Source: Verrucomicrobiota bacterium (lineage in GTDB: Bacteria; Verrucomicrobiota; Verrucomicrobiia; Limisphaerales; CAIQOK01). From it: a stretch of 27,666 nucleotides of DNA. The translations under genes were made by a program, and so were the position numbers. Numbering within the stretch: the stretch's first letter is position 1; every line of letters begins with the position of its first letter. Shown in pieces: positions 1 to 6,168 of this stretch. Where the stretch lies: contig JANYDP010000027.1 of assembly GCA_025363535.1 (NCBI GenBank), positions 1-27,666 of the forward strand, given 5' to 3'. A model generated the notes under the pieces. The model did not search any database. It worked only from the letters and a program-made list of their open reading frames with translations, and was not told the DNA's origin.

Positions 1-1
1 C

Positions 2-298
2 GTCCGTGCCCGTACCACGGCGCAGATGAACGCGTGCATCAACAACCTCCGGCAGATTGACGCCGCCATCCAGCAATGGGCGCTGGAAAACAACGCGGGT
101 TCCTCCGCTGCAGTCACGTCGGGTAACATCACCGCCTATCTGGGCCGTGGCGCGAGCGGCTCCATCGCCAGCGTGTATTGCCCGGCGGACACGGCCAAGA
201 CTTTTGCCACCAGCTATACGATTGTGGACACAGGCACCAAGCCGGTTTGCCAGAAGGTTCCCGGCAGCACGGCTGGCACCTCTCACTTCATCAACTAA
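2..298 (+). CDS. Pseudopilin (type II secretion/type IV pilin-like), 5' end missing
   Basis: The reading frame is open from base 2 to the TAA at 296-298, so the N-terminal leader and most of the hydrophobic helix lie outside the window. The first visible residues are VRARTTAQMNACINNL, the region just after the membrane helix in these proteins, followed by a small globular domain with three cysteines (in NACINNL, VYCPAD and KPVCQ). The neighbour at 516-935 is a close tandem copy; hand alignment gives about 70% identity over roughly 80 residues. Family knowledge: such proteins are processed by a prepilin peptidase and assembled into a periplasmic pseudopilus or surface pilus. Inference: a minor pilin or pseudopilin of a Verrucomicrobia-type system. 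Whether it serves the polysaccharide locus or is merely adjacent cannot be told. An intrinsic terminator follows 35 bases downstream. Confidence 0.85.
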   Translation, partial: VRARTTAQMNACINNLRQIDAAIQQWALENNAGSSAAVTSGNITAYLGRGASGSIASVYCPADTAKTFATSYTIVDTGTKPVCQKVPGSTAGTSHFIN

Positions 299-333
299 CA
301 CCGGCGCGTTGCGCCCCTGGCGCAATGGCACTC

Positions 334-369
334 AAAGGCTTGGAAGCAATTCCAAGCCTTTCTTTTTTT
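334..369 (+). terminator. Intrinsic (rho-independent) terminator
   Basis: A perfect 12-bp stem (334-345 paired with 350-361) closes on the GNRA-type tetraloop GCAA at 346-349. After one C it is followed by seven consecutive T (363-369). It lies 35 bases after the stop of the first pseudopilin, so it should end that transcript and make the second copy a separate unit. Confidence 0.93.
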
Positions 370-515
370 ATCCCTTGGCCTGTCCCGACAGAGGACACCC
401 CGGCCGGATATGCCCAGATTCGTTGCGATCATGCAGGGAAATTCAGGCTGTCTCAATAAATCACGGCAGGCATGATGGCTGCTAATTCCACATCCGACTT
501 TTAGACGTGGCAATT

Positions 516-935
516 ATGAAAAATGACTCTTTGGCTCTGCAAGGCAACGACCCGTTTTCAAAAAAAACGACGGCGGGCGGATTTACGCTCCTGGAATGCA
601 TGATCGTACTGGCCATCATCAGCCTGCTGGCGGCGATCACCATTCCCAGCATGGTTCGCGCACGCACGACTTCGCAGATGAACGATTGCATCAGCAATTT
701 GAAGCAAGTGGATGCGGCCGTCCAACAGTGGGCGATTGAGAACAATGCGGGTGTTGGAACTCCGATCACGGCGGCAAACATCCGTCCTTATCTGGGACGT
801 GGCAGCAGTGGCTCCATCCAATCCGTGTTTTGCCCGGCGGACATGAGCAAGCTGTTCGATAACAGTTACACCCTCTCCGATACGGGCACCAAGCCGACGT
901 GCGTTGTCCTGCCCTCGACCCACCTGCTCCCCTAA
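516..935 (+). CDS. Pseudopilin with type III (prepilin) signal
   Basis: The leader ends in GG and is followed by FTLLE, the classic prepilin peptidase site with the conserved Glu at mature position 5. A hydrophobic helix (about 20 residues, CMIVLAIISLLAAITIPSM) comes next, then a short globular domain of about 90 residues with three cysteines. From ATG 516 the product is 139 residues with a 22-residue leader; an in-frame GTG at 507 would add three residues, and neither start has a clear Shine-Dalgarno. The mature part is a close copy of the truncated gene at 2-298. They share the VRARTT, QQWA, YLGRG and DTGTKP blocks but have unrelated last residues. Family knowledge: inner-membrane anchored pseudopilus or pilus subunit after cleavage and N-methylation. 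The short length suggests a minor or major pseudopilin (GspG-like) of a Verrucomicrobia-type system rather than a full type IVa pilin. Confidence 0.9.
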   Translation: MKNDSLALQGNDPFSKKTTAGGFTLLECMIVLAIISLLAAITIPSMVRARTTSQMNDCISNLKQVDAAVQQWAIENNAGVGTPITAANIRPYLGRGSSGSIQSVFCPADMSKLFDNSYTLSDTGTKPTCVVLPSTHLLP

Positions 936-1209
936 AGCCAGACGGCTCAAAGAAGATCGGGTGGTGGTTGAAGGAAGAGAAATTGATCGCCCGCCGTTTG
1001 GGTTGTTTGGGCGCATAAAAATCAATTCCAGCGGGGTCAATGAATCCTGGGAGATGCCGACCTAAACAAGTTTTCCCTGAAACAGCTCAACCGAACCGTT
1101 CTTTGACCGAAGCATGAGGCAGAGAATGAGTTGATTGACCGATTATGTTTTCCTTATTTGACGAACCGATTTATGACTTGCAATCCGGCACGGACGTTTT
1201 ACTAATGAC

Positions 1210-1225
1210 TTCTGAAAATTCAGGA
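1210..1225. promoter_or_regulatory. 7-2-7 inverted repeat, copy 1 (CTGAA-AA-TTCAG core)
   Basis: TTCTGAA (1210-1216), spacer AA, TTCAGGA (1219-1225). The five inner bases of each arm are perfectly complementary. The same geometry recurs at 4389-4404 and 24612-24627. Here the right arm overlaps the AGGAG ribosome-binding sequence (1222-1226) of the response regulator starting at 1230, so a bound protein would sit on the translation start region. NarL-family regulators are known to bind 7-2-7 inverted heptamers; linking this site to the adjacent regulator is inference. Confidence 0.35.
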
Positions 1226-1229
1226 GCTT

Positions 1230-1907
1230 ATGAGAAAGACTAGCAAAGCAGCCAAGAGTGTCAGGGTTTTTCTAGTTGACGACCATCCCTTGGTGCGCCA
1301 GGCGCTGAAGGATGCCATCGGGAATGAATGTGATTTGGAAGTTTGCGGCGAAGCCGAAGATCGGGAGGAAGCCTTGAAGGGTATCGCGGCAGCGGCTCCG
1401 GATCTGGCCATCGTGGATTTGCACCTGCGGACGTCCGACGGGCTTGATTTGGTGAGGGATCTTTGCAATCATCACCCACGAGTTTTGAGCCTGGTGCTGT
1501 CCATGCAGGATGAATCTATGACGGCTGAACGGGCGGTTCGCGCAGGAGCACGGGGTTACATCTCCAAGCAAGAGGCTCCCCGGAAAATCATTGAGGCCGT
1601 GCGCAAGGTGCTGGGCGGGGAAATTTACTGGAGCGAAAAAGCCGCCGCCTTGGTGGCTTCCAAAGTGGCGGGGCCGCCCAAGCCAACCAACGGTTTTGCG
1701 ATCGAACGCCTGTCCGAGCGTGAATTACAGGTATTCGAGATGATTGGCCTGGGCCAGAGCACTCAACAAATTTCCGAAGTGTTGCACATAGACGTCAGCA
1801 CCGTGGAAACTTACCGGTCATGCATCAAGGAGAAGCTAAATCTCAACAACGGTCCGGAATTGCTTCAAACCGCGATCCGCTGGTCCTTGAACAAGGCCAC
1901 CCATTGA
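1230..1907 (+). CDS. NarL/LuxR-family two-component response regulator
   Basis: A 225-residue protein with an N-terminal receiver domain (about residues 11-130) and a C-terminal LuxR-type helix-turn-helix (about 160-220). Receiver residues are all present: acidic pair Asp17/Asp18, phosphoacceptor Asp63 in IVDLHL, switch Ser91 and Lys113. The output domain shows LSERELQVFEMIGLG and the recognition-helix stretch STVETYRSCIKEKL typical of NarL-type regulators. The start is ATG 1230 with AGGAG three bases upstream, a short spacing. No histidine kinase gene is in the window, so the sensor must lie elsewhere. It stands 54 bases before the export lipoprotein gene and at the head of the polysaccharide genes, so it is a good candidate for the locus regulator (inference). 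The inverted repeat overlapping its ribosome-binding site may be an autoregulatory site. Confidence 0.93.
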   Translation: MRKTSKAAKSVRVFLVDDHPLVRQALKDAIGNECDLEVCGEAEDREEALKGIAAAAPDLAIVDLHLRTSDGLDLVRDLCNHHPRVLSLVLSMQDESMTAERAVRAGARGYISKQEAPRKIIEAVRKVLGGEIYWSEKAAALVASKVAGPPKPTNGFAIERLSERELQVFEMIGLGQSTQQISEVLHIDVSTVETYRSCIKEKLNLNNGPELLQTAIRWSLNKATH

Positions 1908-1961
1908 CAGATTGATCAGCCAACAACCAATCCACAGCCTGCTGTCCCCATATCAACGAAC

Positions 1962-2588
1962 ATGAAAACCATTTTGAACTTCAAACCCGCCGGCCCGTTT
2001 GCGCTTTTTGGACTCGTTTCAATCCTCTCATTGTCGGGCTGCGTAAACCCCCAATCTCACACCCCCAAAGAATCCCAAGCCGAGGTGCCGGAAAAAATCA
2101 CCTTGTTGGAGGGCGATGTGGTGAAAATCACCTTCCCCGATTCCGCAACCTTCAACACCACCACAAAAGTCCAGCGCGACGGCACGATTAAACTTCCGGT
2201 TGTCGGAGAAATACATGTGGCAGGAATGACCTCGGGGGAACTGGAAAAAATGCTGGTGGCCAAGTACGCCGATCAAATCGTTTCAAAGGAGATCAACGTC
2301 GCCCTCGAATCCTCCACCTTTCAAGTTTATGTGACCGGTGCCGTCATGCACCCGGGAAAGGTTGTGTCTGACCGTCCATTAACGGCATTGGAAGCGGTAT
2401 TGGAAGCTGGCGGGGTGGATTACTCGCAAGCCAATCTAAAAGGGGTCGTCGTCAGCCGGAACATCAAAGGCCACCTGGAGCATTTTAAGGTCAATTTGCA
2501 GGATGTCATCAATGGAAAAAGCAGTGAAACTTTTCATTTGCGGCCCAATGATATTCTCTTTGTCCGCGAAAAATTCTCCTGGTTCTAA
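1962..2588 (+). CDS. Wza-like polysaccharide export lipoprotein (short form)
   Basis: A 208-residue protein. It starts with a lipoprotein signal: charged start, hydrophobic stretch and lipobox LSGC with the lipidated Cys27. The polysaccharide-export domain follows (about 45-120: LLEGDVVKITF, VQRDGTIKLPVVGEI, GMTSGELEKML), then one SLBB-type segment (about 123-205: FQVYVTGAVMHPGKV, LTALEAVLEAGG, LRPNDILFV). Family knowledge: these proteins form the periplasmic/outer-membrane channel for capsule or exopolysaccharide export, working with a Wzc-type partner. It is much shorter than E. coli Wza (about 380 residues). It lacks the extra SLBB repeat and the C-terminal amphipathic helix that makes the Wza pore, so an additional outer-membrane component may be needed (inference). 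It lies directly after the response regulator gene. Confidence 0.9.
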   Translation: MKTILNFKPAGPFALFGLVSILSLSGCVNPQSHTPKESQAEVPEKITLLEGDVVKITFPDSATFNTTTKVQRDGTIKLPVVGEIHVAGMTSGELEKMLVAKYADQIVSKEINVALESSTFQVYVTGAVMHPGKVVSDRPLTALEAVLEAGGVDYSQANLKGVVVSRNIKGHLEHFKVNLQDVINGKSSETFHLRPNDILFVREKFSWF

Positions 2589-2705
2589 CGCTAACCTGGC
2601 TTCCCAACTGGATCGTCGTGGAAGTCGCCCTACTGACAAGTCACCTGGATTTTACAATCCCGCACGATGGGCCTGTTATCCTCTCATCAAGGTCTAGGGG
2701 CGTCC

Positions 2706-2724
2706 TGTGGCGGTTTGCGCCACA
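2706..2724 (+). promoter_or_regulatory. Leader stem-loop with ops-like core
   Basis: A perfect 7-bp stem TGTGGCG/CGCCACA (2706-2712 with 2718-2724) closes a 5-base loop GTTTG. It has no T-run after it, so it is not a simple terminator. The segment GGCGGTTTGCG (2709-2719) resembles the RfaH ops core GGCGGTAGCG, allowing one substitution and one inserted base. It lies about 180 bases before a NusG paralogue. A role as recruitment or pause signal for that protein is inference. Confidence 0.4.
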
Positions 2725-2766
2725 AAATATAGTCTCTGACACGACGTGAATCAGTAATGTACCTGA

Positions 2767-2793
2767 CTGACAAGCCCTCACCGGTCGTATAGT
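2767..2793 (+). promoter_or_regulatory. Possible sigma70-type promoter for the NusG paralogue
   Basis: CTGACA (2767-2772) and TATAGT (2788-2793) are separated by 15 bases. Each hexamer is one mismatch from consensus, but the spacing is short. If used, it would give a leader of about 100 bases that excludes the stem-loop at 2706-2724, which would argue against that loop acting on this transcript. Confidence 0.25.
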
Positions 2794-2902
2794 ATCCAGC
2801 CGGATTGATGGTCCTCCATTAAAAAGCAAAGCGGTCGGATCGGGGCAGCGGGGAAAATATAAGTTAGGTTTGCTGAAAAACGGACGATTTTGAAGCGGAA
2901 GA

Positions 2903-3454
2903 ATGAGTAATAAATTCGACATGGCGTGGTACTGCGCGCGGACAAAACCGAAGCACGAGCATATTGCCGCCGCGAACCTGCAACAACATCTCAAGCTAGA
3001 GGTGTTTAATCCCCGGTTAAAAATGGAGCGCGTAACCCGGCGCGGGGTGGTCAGACGGATTGAGCCGCTTTTTCCGTGTTACTTGTTCGTCCGGGCTTTT
3101 CGCCACACATTGAACGAAATTCGCTATGTGGCCGGGGTCAGCACGCTGGTTCATTTTGGATTAGAGATTCCCACCGTGTCGGATCAGATCGTTGAAGAGT
3201 TGAAACAGTGCTTTCAAGGCGAGGAAATGCTGGCGGTGGAGAACCGCATTGATCCGGGCACTGAAGTTTCGGTTGCAAACGGGGCGTTTCAAGGTTTCCA
3301 GGCATTGGTGTTGCGCGTGATGCCGGCGAGACAGCGCGTGCAGATTTTATTGGACATTCTGGGCCGGCAAACTTTGGTCGAAGTGGATCGTCGTTCCATC
3401 ATTGTGGCAAACCGCAACATGGTGGATTTGATACCGTCAATGGCGGCATTGTGA
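2903..3454 (+). CDS. NusG paralogue, RfaH/UpxY/LoaP-type transcription antiterminator
   Basis: A 183-residue protein with the NusG N-terminal domain (about 7-110: WYCARTKPKHEHIAAANL, PLFPCYLFVRA, IRYVAGVSTLVHFG) and a C-terminal KOW domain (about 117-170: GTEVSVANGAFQGFQALVLR). The start is ATG 2903, preceded by GGAAG six bases upstream. Family knowledge: specialised NusG paralogues travel with RNA polymerase through one long operon, commonly capsule, O-antigen or exopolysaccharide, and prevent premature termination. It sits just upstream of more than 20 kb of co-directional polysaccharide genes, which matches that role. It is not the housekeeping NusG, which is normally beside secE and ribosomal protein genes. 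The stem-loops at 2706-2724 and 3462-3483 are possible targets (inference). Confidence 0.9.
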   Translation: MSNKFDMAWYCARTKPKHEHIAAANLQQHLKLEVFNPRLKMERVTRRGVVRRIEPLFPCYLFVRAFRHTLNEIRYVAGVSTLVHFGLEIPTVSDQIVEELKQCFQGEEMLAVENRIDPGTEVSVANGAFQGFQALVLRVMPARQRVQILLDILGRQTLVEVDRRSIIVANRNMVDLIPSMAAL

Positions 3455-3461
3455 GAACATT

Positions 3462-3483
3462 GAAGCAATCGGGCTATTGCTTC
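3462..3483 (+). promoter_or_regulatory. Stem-loop just after the NusG paralogue stop
   Basis: A perfect 8-bp stem GAAGCAAT/ATTGCTTC closes a 6-base loop. It begins 8 bases after the stop codon at 3452-3454. It has no T-run, so it is unlikely to be a complete intrinsic terminator. It could be an attenuator, RNA processing site or stability element between the antiterminator and the rest of the operon. Confidence 0.4.
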
Positions 3484-3494
3484 TCGAAATAATT

Positions 3495-3644
3495 ATGAAA
3501 CGGGTTAAAAACCCTCGGCAGACGGAAATTGATAACCGCCTGCAAGTGCGGAGCCTTGCCAAATTGATCCCCGGTTGGCATTATTATTACGACTGCTGTT
3601 GGGATCGGATCACATTATTTTCTAAATCGTCTGGACTGAAATGA
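3495..3644 (+). CDS. Possible small ORF (49 residues) coupled to the sugar transferase gene
   Basis: ATG 3495 to TGA 3642-3644 encodes 49 residues. The N-terminal half is basic and polar (MKRVKNPRQTEIDNRLQVR). The second half is rich in aromatics and has two adjacent cysteines (GWHYYYDCCWDR). Its stop overlaps the ATG of the next gene in the ATGA arrangement (3641-3644), typical of translational coupling and seen nowhere else in the gap. I do not recognise the protein, and there is no clear ribosome-binding site. It could be a chance ORF in a 186-base gap; conservation in relatives would decide. Confidence 0.35.
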   Translation: MKRVKNPRQTEIDNRLQVRSLAKLIPGWHYYYDCCWDRITLFSKSSGLK

Positions 3645-4378
3645 TCTCTCGCAATCACAAGAAATTGACCATGCAACCGGCATCGTCGAAGCCCGGCTCG
3701 GAGATGCCGCTGTGGAAGCGGCTCCTCGATATTTTCTGCATCGTGCTGGCAGCTCCGGTCTGGCTCCCCATCATGCTGATCCTCGGAATCCTGATCAAGC
3801 TCGCCTCCCCCGGACCGGCGTTGTTCCGCCAGGAACGCGTCGGACACTTGGGTCGGCGCTTCACCTGTTTCAAATTTAGAACCATGCACGTCAACGCCGA
3901 TACGGGAGTTCATCAAGGACACCTCACCCGCCTCATGGATTCCAATGTGCCCATGAAGAAACTGGACGCGGCGGGCGACCCCCGGCTGATACCCGGCGGC
4001 CTCCTGTTGCGCACTTTGGGCCTGGATGAAGCACCCCAAATTTTCAACATCCTGCGGGGAGAAATGAGCGTGGTCGGACCGCGGCCCTGCGTGCCGTACG
4101 AGTTTGAAAACTACACGCCCCACCATCGGCGGCGGCTGGAGGCCGTGCCCGGATTGACAGGGTTATGGCAGGTCAGCGGCAAAAACCGGACCACGTTTGA
4201 AAAGATGGTTGATCTGGACATTTTTTACGCGGCCAACAAAACCCTCCTGCTGGATTTGCAAATTATTTTCAAAACCGTGCCGGCGATCATTTCTCAAACC
4301 AAAGACATCAAGGACAACTCCAAGCCGGATTGCAAGGCGGCTTTGCCGGACGCATCTGTCGAACAGCATCAGTGCTGA
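3641..4378 (+). CDS. Undecaprenyl-phosphate sugar phosphotransferase (small monotopic PGT)
   Basis: A 245-residue bacterial sugar transferase that transfers a sugar 1-phosphate from a UDP-sugar to undecaprenyl phosphate at the inner membrane, starting the repeat unit. Diagnostic blocks: KRLLDI followed by the hydrophobic re-entrant helix (about 26-55), SPGPALFRQERVG, FKFRTMH, DPRLIPGG, the catalytic pair Asp129-Glu130 in LDEAPQ, MSVVGPRP and PGLTGLWQVSGK. It is the PglC-like catalytic core without the extra N-terminal membrane domain of WcaJ/WbaP. A roughly 25-residue insertion (NADTG...PMKKLD) follows the FRTMH block, and the C-terminal tail after about residue 225 is polar and not conserved. 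The start is ATG 3641, overlapping a small ORF; ATG 3671 is an alternative. The sugar cannot be deduced from the sequence. Confidence 0.93.
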   Translation: MISRNHKKLTMQPASSKPGSEMPLWKRLLDIFCIVLAAPVWLPIMLILGILIKLASPGPALFRQERVGHLGRRFTCFKFRTMHVNADTGVHQGHLTRLMDSNVPMKKLDAAGDPRLIPGGLLLRTLGLDEAPQIFNILRGEMSVVGPRPCVPYEFENYTPHHRRRLEAVPGLTGLWQVSGKNRTTFEKMVDLDIFYAANKTLLLDLQIIFKTVPAIISQTKDIKDNSKPDCKAALPDASVEQHQC

Positions 4379-4388
4379 ACCTGGACAA

Positions 4389-4404
4389 CCCTGAAATTTC
4401 TGAA
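4389..4404. promoter_or_regulatory. 7-2-7 inverted repeat, copy 2 (one mismatch)
   Basis: CCCTGAA (4389-4395), spacer AT, TTCTGAA (4398-4404). The inner arms CTGAA/TTCTG pair with one mismatch. The stretch CCTGAAATTTC is identical to the copy at 24612-24627. It lies in the 54-base gap before the dehydrogenase gene, upstream of its GGAGG ribosome-binding site (4424-4428). It can also be read as a direct repeat of CTGAAA. Confidence 0.3.
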
Positions 4405-4432
4405 ACCAGTTGTATAAAATCACGGAGGTAAT

Positions 4433-5569
4433 ATGACAAAACAAATTAAAGTTGGCGTCGTCGGCTGCGGCTATTGGGGCCCCAACCTGATCCGCAATTT
4501 CCGGGCGCTGCCGGATTGCAGCCTAAAAGTCATGTGCGATTTGAACCAGGATCGCCTGAAACATCTCCGCACCCTGTACCCGGAGGTGGAAGCCTCAACC
4601 GACTTCAATCACATGTTGAATGGCTGCGGTCTGGATGCGGTCGTGATCGCCACCGCCGTGCGCTTTCACTACACGATGGCCAAAGCTGCCTTGCTGGCCG
4701 GCAAACACACCTTCATTGAAAAACCCATGGCGGCTTCCGCCAAAGAATGCGAGGAACTGGTCGAGATCGCCCAGCAAAAAGGGCTGGTCCTCATGATCGG
4801 ACATACTTTTCTTTACTCACCCGCCGTTCGAAAAATCAAAGAACTGGTTGAATGGGGTGACCTCGGGGAAATCCGTTACATCTGCGCCCGCCGCCTCAAT
4901 CTGGGCCTGTATCAAAAAGACATCAACGTGGCTTGGGATCTGGCACCGCATGACATTTCCATCATTCTTCACATCATGGAAGAAAACCCCGTCAGCGTGA
5001 ACTGCCGTGGCAGCGCCCACATCACGCCGGGAATTGAAGACGTCACCTCCATGTGGCTGAATTTTTCCAACGACCGCACCGCCATGATTCACAGCAGTTG
5101 GCTGGATCCGCGCAAAACCCGTGAAATGACGATCGTCGGCAGCAAGCGCATGATCGTCTACGATGACATCGCCGCGATCGAAAAAATTAAAATCTACGAC
5201 GCCCGCGTGGAACGTCCGCCGCACTACGACACCTTCGGCGACTTCCATTACTCCTACCACTATGGCGACATGCATGTGCCCTACATCCGCCAGGAAGAAC
5301 CGCTGCGCTCCGAGTGCCAGCACTTCCTGGATTGCGTCAAGGAAGGCATCAGCCCGTTGACCGACGGCAAACGCGGACTTGAACTCGTGCGAATCCTAGA
5401 AGCCTCCTCGCAGTCCTTGAAACAAGGCGGCTCCCCGATTGCCCTCGTTTCCCCCTCCGCCAATGGCGACACCGCCCTCCGCCGCAAAAACACGGTTCCC
5501 GCCGGCGGCACCAAGCCAGCCAAACCCGCTCCCGCTGCCGACCACCGTGAAAACGTGGTTCGCGCCTGA
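4433..5569 (+). CDS. Gfo/Idh/MocA-family nucleotide-sugar dehydrogenase
   Basis: A 378-residue NAD(P)-dependent oxidoreductase. The N-terminal Rossmann fold has VGCGYWG (glycines 11, 13 and 16), and the family EKP motif is at 96-98. The C-terminal alpha/beta domain carries WDLAPHD with the likely catalytic His173. Start ATG 4433 has a strong GGAGG four bases upstream. Context: the next gene, six bases away, is a WbpD/WlbB-like N-acetyltransferase. Family knowledge: such pairs make 3-acylamino sugars, where the dehydrogenase oxidises C3 of a UDP-GlcNAc or UDP-GlcNAcA substrate, an aminotransferase adds nitrogen and the acetyltransferase caps it. It could be a UDP-GlcNAc 3-dehydrogenase (GnnA-like) or a UDP-GlcNAcA 3-dehydrogenase (WlbA-like); the sequence alone does not settle this. 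About 40 C-terminal residues form an Ala/Pro/Lys-rich, probably disordered tail unusual for the family. Confidence 0.88.
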   Translation: MTKQIKVGVVGCGYWGPNLIRNFRALPDCSLKVMCDLNQDRLKHLRTLYPEVEASTDFNHMLNGCGLDAVVIATAVRFHYTMAKAALLAGKHTFIEKPMAASAKECEELVEIAQQKGLVLMIGHTFLYSPAVRKIKELVEWGDLGEIRYICARRLNLGLYQKDINVAWDLAPHDISIILHIMEENPVSVNCRGSAHITPGIEDVTSMWLNFSNDRTAMIHSSWLDPRKTREMTIVGSKRMIVYDDIAAIEKIKIYDARVERPPHYDTFGDFHYSYHYGDMHVPYIRQEEPLRSECQHFLDCVKEGISPLTDGKRGLELVRILEASSQSLKQGGSPIALVSPSANGDTALRRKNTVPAGGTKPAKPAPAADHRENVVRA

Positions 5570-5575
5570 TCCTGC

Positions 5576-6085
5576 GTGAGCAACCCGCAATTGTTCCAAC
5601 TCATCGCCCCCAGCGTCAAGCTGGGCAAGGACGTTCGCATCTTTGGATTCGTAAATCTCTACGGATGTGAAATCGGGGATGAGTCAAAAATTGGCACCTT
5701 CGTTGAAATTCAAAAAGGCGCGAGCATCGGTCGGCGCTGCAAAATCTCCAGCCATTCGTTCATCTGCGAAGGCGTGACCTTGGAGGACGAAGTCTTCGTC
5801 GGACACAGCGTCACCTTCACGAACGACTTGTACCCACGCGCCGCGAATCCCGACGGGAGTTTACAAACAGACGCGGACTGGGCCTGCATCACCACCCGCG
5901 TCAAACGCGGCGCGTCCATCGGTTCCGGGGCCACCTTGCTGTGCGGCATCACGGTGGGTGAGGGCGCGGTCATCGGTGCCGGCAGCGTGGTCACGAAGGA
6001 TGTTCCCGCCGGCGCAATCGTCGCGGGAAATCCGGCGCGCTTCATCCGCTGGGTTTCCAAGGATCGCGCAACGAGTGAAGTTTAA
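5576..6085 (+). CDS. Left-handed beta-helix (hexapeptide) N-acetyltransferase, WbpD/WlbB-like
   Basis: A 169-residue protein built of hexapeptide repeats (about 12-155: VKLGKDVRIFGFVNLYGCEIG, IGTFVEIQKGASIG and others) and ending in the trimeric acetyltransferase signature VTKDVPAGAIVAGNPARFI. The block GHSVTFTNDLYPRA closely resembles the active-site region of WbpD/WlbB enzymes, which acetylate the 3-amino group of UDP-2-acetamido-3-amino-2,3-dideoxy-glucuronate. The only start I find is GTG 5576, six bases after the upstream stop; the spacing suggests translational coupling with the dehydrogenase. Together they point to a 2,3-diacetamido sugar in the polymer. The 3-aminotransferase that should act between them is not adjacent. 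Confidence 0.9.
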   Translation: MSNPQLFQLIAPSVKLGKDVRIFGFVNLYGCEIGDESKIGTFVEIQKGASIGRRCKISSHSFICEGVTLEDEVFVGHSVTFTNDLYPRAANPDGSLQTDADWACITTRVKRGASIGSGATLLCGITVGEGAVIGAGSVVTKDVPAGAIVAGNPARFIRWVSKDRATSEV

Positions 6086-6168
6086 TAACCGGCAAGGTTC
6101 GCCGGCGGTTCGCTCTTTGGTTGCCTCCGGCATTCCGGCCCGTTACGTGGTCGTTGAGCTGATCCAGC

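Larger units (their letters stand above)
2589..2902. other. 314-base untranslated region ahead of the NusG paralogue
   Basis: No convincing gene is seen here; an in-frame shadow ORF that begins inside the previous gene ends at 2697. The stretch holds a stem-loop (2706-2724), a weak promoter candidate (2767-2793), another TATAGT at 2728-2733 and an AT-rich patch near 2855-2865. Long leaders ahead of NusG-paralogue genes are typical of UpxY/LoaP-controlled polysaccharide operons, where the antiterminator is recruited to nascent RNA or to a paused polymerase. No T-run terminator was found in it. Confidence 0.6.

Noticed and set aside
1157..1190. TTGACG as a -35 box for the response regulator
   Set aside because: No acceptable -10 hexamer lies 16-18 bases downstream.
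1145..1243. 32-codon ORF overlapping the start of the response regulator
   Set aside because: Its composition looks protein-like, but it is short, lacks a ribosome-binding site and overlaps the repeat and the real start. Chance is the simplest explanation.
2503..2697. 64-codon ORF running out of the export lipoprotein gene
   Set aside because: Most of it is an out-of-frame reading of the real gene; the remainder has no recognisable features.
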